Below, piece by piece: positions 26,361 to 38,397 of a DNA stretch of 64,000 bases; the first letter of the stretch is position 1, and every line of letters starts with the position of its first letter. The DNA lies in NCBI RefSeq assembly GCF_947623445.1, contig NC_135242.1:8866001-8930000 (forward strand). Reading direction: 5' to 3'. The DNA comes from Clavelina lepadiformis (Eukaryota; Chordata; Ascidiacea; Aplousobranchia; Clavelinidae). A program made the translations under genes and the position numbers. The notes below the pieces were generated by a model. The model ran no database searches, was not told where the DNA came from, and worked only from the letters and a program-made list of their open reading frames with translations.

Positions 26361-28539
26361 CTCCAGATCTTTGTTCACCAAGCTTAGCATATAAATATTT
26401 GAATATAAAACTCTAAACCAATCTCCCAATGGAGATTCTATTCTTGGCGTCAACTATTAGACAATGTTACTGCCTTATGGCTGCATGTTGTAGTTCTAGG
26501 TTTTGTGTAAAAAGTCTTTAAATTTTGCTTTAAAAATAAAATAAATTCGTTCCATTCCAATTACTGTAAAAGTTGTTACATGTTACAGGCTTCATGTTAG
26601 ATTTTCATCTCAGTTTAAGTGTACCAAAAATCACCAAATAAAGAATTGACAAACTTTTTCATCAACAATTTTGAAATGTTTTATGTGGAACAAGCATGTA
26701 GTGTATAATGGTGCTATTTCTGTTTTATTTTGTTGCAAACTATGTAACACTGTTGATTGAGAGTGTTGAAAATAATTTAAATACGTATATTTATTTTTTT
26801 CATAATCTTTTTATTTTTTGAGTTACATTGGTACAGTACTATAATAGTACTTCCCATTGTTCCACATAAAGAACGGTCTCTTTAACATTGCCTGTTACTG
26901 GCAAGTTCTTCTTTCCACATAACCTAATCAATGCCGTGACTCGTAGTTTCATTTAATGAAATATGCATGAGCTTGTGCTCTTGTTACGTGCAGCTTCCTG
27001 TAAGCACTTTTGCTAGAAATGAAAACAGCAGTGCAGGCTGCCATCTATGACTGTTTTGCGTAAAAGTTTGCTAGTAAAGCAGCTAATGTGCAATGCGTTT
27101 TCAGACCATTTATGTAGAAAATTTTCAACTTAATCTTTTCAAATGTAATTATGGTAGTTATTTTAAATAGCATATGTGTTTTCATACCAAGTAGGAAATA
27201 ATTTCAAAACTAATACGTTAATTGTAATCCTTTTGTTAAAAGTCTTAATTTTCTTGCCCAAAATTAATTTGTGGTTTTACTGTGTATTTAAAGTACCCTT
27301 CAAATGCACTCTCATCTTGTCATGCAATTATTGATATCAAGTAATCCGTTTTGCCAGCAATTGGTTATTTCTTTCCTACCTTCTATATATCGTTTTGTTC
27401 GACTATACAAACTGCTCATGTTGTGTGTTTGAATGTAGTAAATTATTGCTTGTTATTACTTGATTGCTTTTATTGTATCCGGACCACCTAGCCTTTGAAG
27501 ATATTGGTATTGTTGTAAGCCCACCGCTCACATATCTGCCTAATTACTCACTTGAACGTGGTACAGTAAAGCCTTTTGGATGAAGCATATGTAATATGAA
27601 CCAAATTAAGATTGTTTCTAATTGAGTCATATTTGACTGGGATGACCCTAAATTAAATCAAAGCACAGCCGTTTTTCTATAAACATGAGCTTCGAGCAAT
27701 ATTTCGTGAACAATTACAATAGTTTTAAGTCGATTTCACTTCATATTTTTATTTGCTGCATGGCCAAACGGCTGAATATGAGGCGCTATTCCGAAATGAA
27801 AAAAAATTAGGTGTAAGATAATTTTGATCTTTTCAATCGAAAGTTTATTTCAAGATGCGTTGGATTATAGTTTACGCTCAGTGAAAGGGGTATGCTGATA
27901 AATTATTAACGGCAGTGCGTAGCCTACTGGTTATGACGGTATGGGAAATTGATACTATCATGATCCCCACAACGGGGCAAAACGGCGATACTCTGCAAGA
28001 AATGCTTCACCTTCTGGACTTTTAAGTGATTAATTCTTCGATAGAGGGCAAATTCACTACATTTTCTCCCTAAAGTAATCCTGATCATACAAGGATTGCC
28101 TATAACATAACGCAGTCGCATCGCTCCCATTGGCCTATTGCCGGCCCTCGCTGTGGTGAAGTTTGCGAAAAGCGCGAAAGCTTTGATTTACGCCTCAAAA
28201 ACGCGTTAAATGAAATGTATTCTTACATTTATACGTTCCTTTTGCTGGCGATTTATGGTGCACAAATTTGAAATGCACGATAGAACAATTTTTCTAACGC
28301 CGCATAGGCTACGACAATTTTGAAACACCGTATAACCTATACTTATGAAATGTCTTCCTTGGTTGTAGACTAGTTATAGATAAGATAAGTATAGCCTGAC
28401 CAGCAACAAGAAAATGCAATGAACGGAAAGGAACAAGGGCAAAAAAATCTCTATTGCATGAAAAATTAGTTTGTGAGGGGGAAAGCTACTGTGTCACTTA
28501 GTACCGTGCTTCCCCTATCTGCTAGTGAGTGCAGCATTA
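26361..28539. other. Kinesin light chain 3' flank, no gene seen
   Basis: Contains the presumed 3' UTR with AATAAA near 26535 and 26638, then AT-rich sequence. A minus frame at 27924-28130 (68 codons) is not recognised. Confidence 0.4.
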
Positions 28540-28850
28540 CGCACAAAGCCGTATTGAGACCGTGATGGGCCTAGGATAAAATGGTATCAAGGGGCTTAAA
28601 CGGAATTTTGTCTCTACCATTTAATATAAGACAAAATGCGTATATAAAAATATTCAGTATTACCCCAAACGTGTAATAAAATTTCTTTACTTTTTATATT
28701 TTCAACCAATACTTTTTCTACAAATCATATTTAAAAATTTCAATTGCCATATTACAGTTTAATTAATTAATTATTATTAGTTTAGAAGTTGAACTGCGGC
28801 TTTACATTAGGGAAAGTACCTGTCAACGCAATTTTTCATTGTTTCTTTGT
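28540..28850 (+). repeat. Left part of a dispersed composite repeat
   Basis: Resembles 51025-51260: GAGACCGTGATGGGCC, AAAATGGTATCAAGGGGC, CCCCAAACGTGTAATAAAAT and GAACTGCGGCTTTACATTAG. The matching right part is 1.5 kb further on at about 30330-30660. Confidence 0.6.
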
Positions 28851-30329
28851 TAATTTATATTATTTGTTTTTCGCCATCTACTGTGGGGAGCGAAAAGTAT
28901 GTTCCTAGCCTCGTTGAAGACTGGTCAAACAAATACGTTCAGCAAACAATCAACGAACGGGAAAAAAAAGCGGCAAAGCCTTGAGGGCTTAAAAAGTGCA
29001 ATATGCAAATTACAGTGGTGCTACAAAGATGGAGCTTAGCACGGCCACTAAACCCAACGAATCGGAATAATTGGAATCAATTAATTACATTATTGGACGA
29101 CATACATTATTTTTACAAACCAAGGTGTTTGTTTGTTAAATGTTTTGTATTCTGCTTAGCGGTCTACTTCAGAGTGAGTTTTTATATGTGAGCCTTTATT
29201 TAGCTGTTTTTTTAATCAAATATGATGCAACTAGCCTAGCTATCGGTGAAAGCCACGCCCACGATCCAAGTTTGGTTTAACAGAAAACAAATGATGTGAA
29301 AGATTTAAGATCCAAATAAAGTTAGTTTTGCAAAACAAATATGCCGTTTCAAAAATGCAAGTCAAACTAAGCCTAGTATAGGCTACACATGACACGAAAT
29401 TTTTAAGTAGGTATCAGTTTAGGCTAAGCTATATTGAGGCTTAGGCCTTATTGAGTTGCTATTCTTAAGTTTAAATGTGATGTAAGAATGGGCCAGCCAA
29501 ACATAGGCTGTGTCTATTTTTTTGCATTCTACAAGTATGACAGCAAATAGCAGTGGGTTGAGCAATAACGATTCATAGATATCCTGTTTATAAAACATTC
29601 GATAATGATTTTAAGGAAAACCATAAAATGGAAACGAAAACAGACGCTTTAACTCGAATGGGCAAGGATGCGAAAACGTCTAGGGCGGTTCGCTCTGTAG
29701 CAATCAGTGATATATCGCCAAGCAAACCGTGCAAAATCTCTTTTCAGGCCAAAGATGAAAAAGGCAGGCAGGGAAGAATAAATAAATCATAGACCTTTCG
29801 AAGTCGGTATAACATTTACTACCATAGAGTTTAAAAAGTATTTTTAGGTACTGCGATCTTCATTTTCGTTATGAAATTAATGTCCATAGCTCTAAAAATT
29901 GTGGTTTCTTTACTCGTAAGCAAACGTTTGACAATTAGGCTAACGTAACCGTTGCAGGCCTAGGCCTGTAATAGAACAACTGAGCTGTTAAAGGGAGCAA
30001 CAGTATAAAAGGAATCAAAAAATTTCAGGAAACTATTATCAATTTTGCTTGGAAAATAGATTTTGAAAATTCCCTTTATCGATATATGAAGACACCGCTT
30101 TGAATTTTAATTGCAGTATTCAATTAAGAAGTTAGGACGTTGTATTCTCACGGTAATGGAACAATTTCTTATAAAGTTGCGAATAAAACAACAATTGAAA
30201 AACCATATATATGTCCCATATAATGTCAATAACTGTGAATAAGCAGTCACCTCGTCTAACACAATTGCGTATTTATTTTTAAAAATATGATTAAGGGATG
30301 AGAAAGTTTCACACAGCAACATATTTTGT

Positions 30330-30660
30330 ACAATAGGAAATGAAGGTGCAAGATCAAGCTTGAAAAAGTTAATAGAAATAAATTACAGTTAACTTTTGAG
30401 ATGTCACGTTCTATTCTACTATTGCTTTTATACTGCCTACTGTAAATTTCACGTTTATCTGTATTTGCATTTCGCTGTAGAGAACTTGCCTGACAGTATG
30501 TCAATCAAGTAAACATTTGACAAACGGACCATGTACCTACAGACGTTTGTGGTAAACTTGCTTATTTTTTATATAGACGTTCGTATTCAGGTAGGCCTAT
30601 TTTTTCCAGTGGGCCTGGAGCTAGAGCCCCATTAGCCCCGCCTTAATCCTCTGTACTGAT
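30330..30660 (+). repeat. Right part of a dispersed composite repeat
   Basis: Resembles 51370-51740: TAGAAATAAATTACAGTTAA, CTACTATTGCTTTTATACTG, TTGCATTTCGCTG and the end ATTCAGGTAGGC...CCAGTGGGCCTGGAG...CGCCTTAAT. Confidence 0.6.
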
Positions 30661-30704
30661 TTGTACTAATTATTATAGCTGTAAGCGACAAGGGGGACGT
30701 TACA

Positions 30705-30796
30705 GGTGCAATCCTATGCGGGCGCAATTCCGTGTGGTGCAATACCATGTTGGTGCAATCGGATGTGGTGGGAATTTATTGGATGCAATCACGCAT
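30705..30796. repeat. Degenerate 15-16-bp tandem repeat
   Basis: Six units of the form GGTGCAATNCCATGT (for example GGTGCAATCCTATGCG, GGCGCAATTCCGTGT, GGTGCAATACCATGTT). Diverged minisatellite just before a GAGCCGGATTAACCCC motif that also occurs in modified form at the start of the 51.0-kb repeat. Confidence 0.75.
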
Positions 30797-31474
30797 GGTT
30801 AGAATTATAACTATGCAACCATCAGAGCCGGATTAACCCCGTACACTTAGAGGCCTTATAAGAACATAAAGATTGGTGTTTACATACAAATTGTAATGGA
30901 AAATTGAACAATTATAAACCTGAATATAACATTTACTTTATCAAATACCCTTAATTTGATAAAGTTATCTGCATGTAAGTACAAACTATCCAAAAGTAAT
31001 TATTGTTTTCCCATTTTTTTAAACCTGTCTGGTACCTGATAAAATCCATATTGAGATAGTTTCGATTTATACTTGTTATAGGCCTATATGACTTTTATTA
31101 TTATTTGCTTCACAAACAAACTGGTTATATTTTATTTCTTGGATTTTATTGCTTAAGTAAATTCGTAACAATACACACACAACATTCTTTCTATTCACAC
31201 ATAATTTATTTTTTAAGTTCAAAAACATTTCTTTTTACAGTATAAACATCTAAGTAAGGACTATTACGAAAACAGCTTACTTCTAATATGCGATCACAAT
31301 GTGTTTTACTTATTTATATACAAATTAATAAGTTTTGAATTAAGATTGTAAAATGGTTTTAACGTCATTTAGTTTCTTACTTCAATGGTTTGTCCATGCA
31401 GCTATGATGCCGTGTGTCTGCCTAACCCTTGGGTGAGATTCAATCAATTAGGCCTAATCATTTTATTTTTCGTC

Positions 31475-31620
31475 AAAGCGCGGTGGGGACGAAAAAGTCC
31501 AGCCAGTTGTTATTAACATGCGCCAATGGACAGGAAAAGTGACAAAGTCGAGAAGACAAGATGTGCTCAAAAAATGGTAAAAATTGCTTGTAACACCTAG
31601 CATGACCACTAAACCTGTAA
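31475..31620 (+). repeat. Dispersed repeat X, copy 2 (uninterrupted)
   Basis: Relative of 6840-7110 without the 102-bp MITE: GCTCAAAAAATGGTAAAAAT continues directly into TGCTTGTAACACCTAGC. It serves as an empty-site reference for MITE copy B. Confidence 0.65.
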
Positions 31621-31628
31621 TAGTTAGC

Positions 31629-32005
31629 CTAAACGTATAAAACGTAAGTTAAAAAAGCGAAGTTAAGCAGACGAGCAGGAGGTGTGTGTATAAGCAACAG
31701 ATGGTCGAAAAGTGCTTCAATCCTGTACATCAGTGGATGGAAAAAGAACACTAACCGTAAAATAAACTCCATTTCGTGCAGGAGCCAGGTTTCTGGTGGC
31801 CATGACAATAATTGAAAGCGTTGTTGAAAAGCCCGAGTTTGCACACCAATGATGATCTTTGAAACATGTGATATTGCTGCTCGTTGCAAGATGGAATTTT
31901 CTCTGGTACATCGACAGTGATGTACGAAGATAGTTGCTAATGCCGCCCAATAGATGGTAGTGCTGAATGGAAGCTCCTCTATTTTCCGAAGCTGATGACG
32001 TAAGT
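31629..32005 (-). other. Unassigned open frame of about 125 codons
   Basis: A minus-strand frame open from a TAG near 32006 to 31629 reads LRHQLRKIEELPFSTTIYWA, then SILQRAAISHVSKIIIGVQT and LLSWPPETWLLHEMEFILR before a possible GTTAGT donor. The composition is protein-like but no domain is recognised. It abuts dispersed repeat X, so it may be transposon-derived. Confidence 0.3.
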
Positions 32006-32009
32006 GACG

Positions 32010-33679
32010 CTAGTGGTGAAGTGAATTCTCAATCCAGTAACTGGTTCCAGACTTTAATCTTGAAAATATAAAAAAGTGATCGGCAATAATCGCCGTAAAT
32101 ATCCAAAATAGTTATGAATTAAGTGTTGAAAATTTACAAGTTACCAATTAAATGAATAAACAGGTATCCATATCATTTTTTAGTTTGATTTGAAGTTTTT
32201 TGGTACCATCATCTCAGATGGCGCCGTCTATGGTCGTCTCCAAACTTAAAGATAACGGCACCAACTTGAGACGAAAAAAATGGCTCGGTTACAACTCTGC
32301 TTTAGCCTACCGTATGTTGAAATGCATTTCATAAGAAGTATTGTCAAATATTAGTTCTGTGCTTTTAGGTAAAAACAATGTAATTGTAATTTCTTTACAG
32401 ACATAAAACTAGTCTTGGTAAATTATATTAAGTTATAGGCCTATACGGTGTAGATCCTTTTTCTCGGAATTCTTTGTTTAATTATCCGGAGGTTTTTCAG
32501 TTGGAGCCTAGACTCCAACTAAATGATTAGTTTTTAGATATTCAAAGTAGAAAGCTGTATACGTTTCGAAAATCTCTCAAAAAATCTTATAATATTCCAT
32601 TTGAATAAATGAACCGTACGTTCAAGTATTGCAAAAAGTGCGTACGTGAGTATTTCAACAGCAAAGTTCACCTTCAGCGCTCTTAAGTCAACATAGTTTG
32701 TTTAAGGAGATATTAATATTAAATGTGTATCAACCAACTGCCAAACATTTACCCATGATACTGGTTTTATATCTTATAACAAGGTTGGAGCAGAAATATG
32801 CTCGGGCATTTCTAAGACAGATCGTTTTTGGAGAGCTGATCCTTCACTGCAGAGTGCAACTTTCATTATTGCGATCTTGTATAAATTGGGCAATATTTTA
32901 AGTATAACTTGTATATTTTTGTTATGTTTGAGGTGAACAAAGCAATCACTTTTAAGCTAAGCGTATTGATTTTCAAAAAATATGATATATATATAGGTAA
33001 TGCCGTAAAAATGGCAATGGCAGCAAACAAGCTTTGGCGTGGTTTTATTTTGTCCAATGCCTTATTTGCGCCTAAATGCTAGTCTGCCAGTACGCAAACT
33101 AAGCTAAAAAAATAAATACAGATACTTTAGTTTGAATTTAGGCCCACTGATGAATAAATATACTACAATAGTTAGTTCAGATGCCGCTACACAGGAATAT
33201 ACGCTTTTTATGGTTGTTGTTGAACATTGTTAAGGTTTGTTACAACAAATTAAAAAGTCGTAATTTACCCAAGCAATGGTTTTTATTTGGCTGCACAGAG
33301 TACAGACTTCTGCAAATGCAAACAACACAAAAACACGTCACAAGTTGGACTTGATAAGTCACTGATTTTATAATATTATTAAAATGATAACTTTAGTTTA
33401 GGTAGGACTATGTTTGACAAACTGAACATAAAAATGGTGCTTTTTTGTTCGCGGTAGTGTAACCAATAACTTGTTGGTTGTTTTAAAAACCGGTCTTTGT
33501 TACGGTTTATTAAGAGTATGTTATGTAACAAAAGCTTACAATCAGACTGATTCTTCGTAATTTAATTGATAAGTATTGGAAGAATAAGCTACTGTTAAAT
33601 ATTGTCTTGTGTACCGATAAGCCATTTTGTTGCTAATAATTTAACTGAGTAGAGCTTTCCAAAGTGTTGCATTGTCATC
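32010..33679. other. Interval upstream of creatine kinase, no gene recognised
   Basis: A 38-codon plus frame from an ATG at 32219 (MAPSMVVSKLKDNGTNLRRK...) follows an AG but has no recognised relatives. The 5' UTR and promoter of the creatine kinase gene must lie near the right end; no motif is called. Confidence 0.35.
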
Positions 33680-36600
33680 ATGTATTCAAAGAAAACTGCG
33701 ATTTATGCTTTTGGAGCAACGGCACTGGGGCTGGGTGCTGCTGCTATATGGAATACCAAACAAAAGGCACACGCCAGGTTGCCACCAACAAGACTACTGA
33801 AATATCCTGCAAGTGCGGATTACCCAGATTTATCAAAGCACAACAACATCATGAAAGATAATTTAACTCCAGGCATCTACAGTAAATACCGCGATGTGGT
33901 AAGTTGCGCATAATAAATACTGTTGGTTGCTGACGGGGTCAACTTTTAAAATTTTGATAAACTTGTTATCAAAGCTGCTGTTACTGTCGAATTTTTTCTT
34001 AAGTTGTGTTTGCTACGACCCATTTAAAAGAACACCATATTTAAGCTACTTTTTTAAAAATTGAATTCCTGGACTCATGGAGAAATTTTTTACGATTTTT
34101 TTCGTAAGCGAGCTGGAACTTACGGCATTTATAGGCTAACTGCTGAAGTTGTTCGTCTCTTCAAGGCTGTTTCAACGGTAGCTACAGAGCCCTAGTTTGT
34201 AATAAAACTTTGAAAGAGACAAACTTGATGATATGCATTGGCAGTAAGCAGTTACAGAATACAGTTCCAATTGTGATAAACTATGATAATAATTGTCCAA
34301 AAGTTAAAGTGAGTGGCATGTCCCCCTGTCCCCTTGAAACGATGTCCCTGGGTAATGCCACTGGTTATGGTGAACAGACTGCATAATTGCGAGATCAGCG
34401 CTCTAACCACTCGGTTACCGAACTGACAATCCGAAATACAGAACCAATCCACGGAATCTTAAAATCCAACCCACTGAATGTCAAAATCAAATCCACCGTT
34501 GCATGAAGCTAAGCAGACGCCGCATATGAAAATACAAACCAACCAACAACCTTTGATCAATTCATAGAATACTATTAACAATGTTGCTGTTATTAGTATT
34601 ATTCTATGATTAATTAGTCATATTGGTCGCGGTATATTCCAATTTGTGACTCAGTCAATATGTCCATGTACCCAATCACTCATTTCATTTGGTTACACTA
34701 AACAAATTTAATTTTCGGTGGATTGGGCTCCAGAGCTCGGAAGGTTGGATTTTGAAATCTCCATCGAGCATGGGTTGGGTCTGATGCCAACTGAAATAAC
34801 TGCTGGTGTAGCAGGCTGGGTAAACCGGCAATTACCGCATGGCAGGTATATGTCGTACATATGACGTAAGAATATGTTCCAATTTCTGTGTCTTATGGCG
34901 ACCAAAGCATTGTGATTTGTTTGACAGGGTTACGTGGTATGGAGAATATCGCTCGCATAGGTGTTCGAGATATGCGATGACTGCGCAGTTTCTTTGATAT
35001 TAGAACAGTGTAAATGACCCACTGTTGGGTTTGGTGTAGTAACGGAATATTTATCTTTCGATTGATGGAAGCTTTAATTAGGCCCTTTACACGACTGATA
35101 GTCTGCAATGAATGTTCATCCCTTGAGTCTCGATTCCCCAGCTTGACTTTGGGAAAGTTTTGATGAACACACTTATTTTTAATTGTGTTCGTGATATTTT
35201 ATAATGGTATTGCCGGAATTCGAAACTGCTCATTGAAACATAAATCAGGAGCAAACGTCGATAATGTTTTGTCCAAGGGTACAGTGCCGTATTCTTATTT
35301 AACGAATAACTTACCAGTAAACACGTTTTATTGTAAGAAACTCTTTTATAAGCTAACTGAATTGGTCTTAAAATCAAGAAAGGAGTTGATATTGTATTCG
35401 GCTCAAAAAGTTAGCAAGAAACTTCTCACATGGATTTTTCCAATATTCAGAAATTATAACCAACTTGCAAAACTCTAACGATTTTTAGACAAAGTTAAAA
35501 ATGATGTAGCTTACGCACGGTATACTTTTAAAACTTGAATGCTATTGCAATGCAGTAAAATGATATAGATATCATGTAAATTAAGCAGATATGCTTAATT
35601 TACCTGTTGTGTTTGTTTACGTTTTTGCTTTGTGGTGGATTTGGAAAATTTAACCTTATTGTATAAATCTTTTAGCTTACACCAAATGGTTTTACTTTGG
35701 ACCAATGCATTCAAACCGGTGTTGATAACCCAGGGCACCCATTTATAAAAATTGTCGGTCTTGTGGCGTGTGATGAAGAAAGTTACGAAACGTATAAGGA
35801 CCTTTTCTACCCAGGTTTGTCCTTAACCTAAAGTCTCCCAGTACTGTAATTTAATTGATGAAACCTTAAACTTAAATCCGTCTCTTTATAACGTAATTTA
35901 AACAGTATTCACGAAAAGCGCTGTAGACTGAAAAGAAACTACTGTACTCAGATGAGAAGTACGCAATTCACTAAAAAAAGAATGCACGCATATTTTTACA
36001 CGGGATGTTTGCTTCTGCAGTGATTAAGGACAGGCACAACGGTTACGACCCAACAAAACAAACCCACCCCATTGATCTAAATGCTGATAACATTCGAGGT
36101 GGAAAACTAGATGAGAAGTACGTTTTGTCATCTCGTGTGAGAACCGGTAGGGCAATTCGTGGTCTTCCTCACCCTCCGGTGTGCTCAAGAGCAGAACGTA
36201 GACAGGTTGAGAAAATTGCGATTGACTCGTTCAAAGAACTATCATCACGCTTGTCTGGTAAGCGCTCGTTACCTTGTCATAAACGCTTTAGTAATTGCAG
36301 TAGGTCGTGTACGATCATGTTAATTAAACGATACATCGCGCTTGTATGCATTTGCAGGTAAGTATTACTCTCTTGTAACAATGTCGGAGAAGGATCAAGA
36401 CCAGCTAATTGCCGATCATTTCCTCTTTGATAAGCCCGTTTCACCTCTCCTGACTAGTGCTGGTATGGCTAGAGACTGGCCTGATGCACGCGGTATATTC
36501 CACAATGTCACAAAAGATTTTCTCGTGTGGGTAAACGAAGAAGATCATCTTCGTATTATTTCCATGGAGGTAAGAAGCTGGGATCATTGAGTTTTAACTG

Positions 36601-37334
36601 GCCTCTACGAAAGTGACGATATCGGTCAAAAAGTGTTTTTCTTTTTACTTACAGAAAGGTGGAAATATGAAGGCTGTATTCCGAAGGTTCTGTGATGGTG
36701 TTAATGAAATGGAGAAAAATGTGAAGGTTAGTCCGCTTAGTTAATATGTGACCTAAAGTCGACAAACTTATACCTATCTAAGTAATAGTTAACCGTGAAT
36801 TCCGATAAGCAACGAGTCCATACTGTACGTAGTATTTTATCGTGTTAACTAAACTTTGTAGAGCAAGGGTTGGGATTTTCAAAAAACCGACAACTTGGGT
36901 TACATCCTAACATGCCCTTCCAACATCGGAAATGGGCTGAGATGTGGTGTCCACGTAAAGCTACCTAACGTCAGCAAGCACCCGCGATTCCAGGACATCT
37001 TAGATCAGCTTCGGTAACAACACCATATCGCACACGCTTTTGCATTACGTATTCGTTACCAGTTTCTTTTTGACTTATTACTTTTAATAACATCGCCAAC
37101 AATGAAAAGCGGACATTAATTATTTCCAGGTTACAGAAGAGAGGTACTGGTGGCGTAGACACTGCCGCAGTTGGCGGGACCTTCGATATTTCCAATCTAG
37201 ATAGATTAGGAAAATCAGAGGTTGAACTTGTGCAAGGTGTCATTGATGGTGTCACCCTCCTGGTCGACATGGAAAAACTCTTGGAGAAAAAGAAACCGAT
37301 CACCAGCTTACTTAAAAGTGCAGGCGTTAATTAG
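33680..37334 (+). CDS. ckmt: Mitochondrial creatine kinase
   Basis: Transfers phosphate between ATP and creatine in the mitochondrial intermembrane space. Exons: 33680..33898, 35676..35814, 36021..36257, 36358..36569, 36655..36726, 36862..37013, 37130..37334; phases close to 411 residues, near the usual length of about 417. The first ~32 residues ([20 protein letters not shown], then basic) look like a mitochondrial presequence. Family motifs: [85 protein letters not shown] and [17 protein letters not shown]. The reactive cysteine is C311 in [19 protein letters not shown]. Recalled vertebrate enzymes have T and A where N317 and C321 stand here. An AATAAA lies at 37433-37438. Intron 1 (1.8 kb) holds a tRNA-like segment. 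A mitochondrial rather than cytosolic form is inferred from the presequence and the N-terminal match. Confidence 0.95.
34325..34425 (-). repeat. tRNA-derived SINE-like segment
   Basis: Read on the minus strand, GGTAACCGAGTGGTTAGAGC resembles the A box and D arm of a type II tRNA (Ser/Leu-like). About 50 nt downstream CATCGTTTCAAGGGG is a degenerate B box. It does not fold into a convincing complete tRNA by eye, so a SINE head is the better guess. In intron 1 of the creatine kinase gene. Confidence 0.4.
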
Positions 37335-38397
37335 AAGACGGGATTCAGTCCAAAAATTTCAGTTTTTAATTAATCATTTAATTGTATTTAAGGCGTAGGA
37401 AATTTAAATCTGCAATACTTCGTAAGTGTCTAAATAAAATTTATAGCAGCAATCAAATTTCGTCCATACACTATTCTACTGCATTTATAGACACTATGTT
37501 TAGTCACAACTCAAACTAACAATCTTGTCTTGAAGTGCATGACTTCAACACTTATTTGTTTGATCAACTGAATTTTTTAATGCCAGAAAGTAGGCTAACA
37601 TCTTCAACGTTACAACGAATTGTTACGACAAAAGTAAAACAATGCATATAGTATGCAGCCATGGATAAATAATTGCGCGAAAATATTAGGCCAATATAGT
37701 AAAGCAATGATGAAAGTGCTTACAGCCTTGCACCCAAAAAAAAACAAATAATGACGTTTTATCAGTTACGTTCAACACTTATAATGAGTCTGATCGTTTC
37801 AAATCAATAAGATGTTAATTAGTTTAACTTTTCTTCTTATGCCAACTCACGCTTTTGGCAAAACAAAAGCAGTTTTAGTAAAAGATATTACGAAAATTAC
37901 CTTGTCACTTGGCCCATTACAGTTTCTGCTAGAGATAGATTTTTTAAATTATTTAAAAAATTTCATGACATGAGGGAGAATAAAACAGTGGTAAAAGTTT
38001 TCATCTGAGCTTGCCCGTTGATGTTTTGCAAATGTTAAATTCCACAGTTTGCAAAGAAACAAAGCAAGTACGACATAGGATCCTACAAAAGCTAACATAG
38101 GGCATTTTTAACACAAGGAATATTGAAAGCAACATTTGGAGAGAACCTCACTAAAATAATCAAAAGATAACACTGACATGTGGTAATCTTTTCCAAAACA
38201 ACAAACTGATACAACTACAAAATGTTATAAAACTTGAAGCAGACCCAGATTCCTGTCATCATCATGTATGTTTCATGATCATGGTATTTCCAATACTTCA
38301 TATTTGCTAAAAGATTTCAAATTTGGTCAAGTACAGAGTATTACAATATATCACAATGTGTAATCAAAAGGATGTCTAATTTATTTAAACCATGTAT

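Noticed and set aside
35185-35478. A 97-codon gene within creatine kinase intron 1
   Set aside because: No start context, AT-rich composition and no recognised domain; likely chance or repeat-derived.
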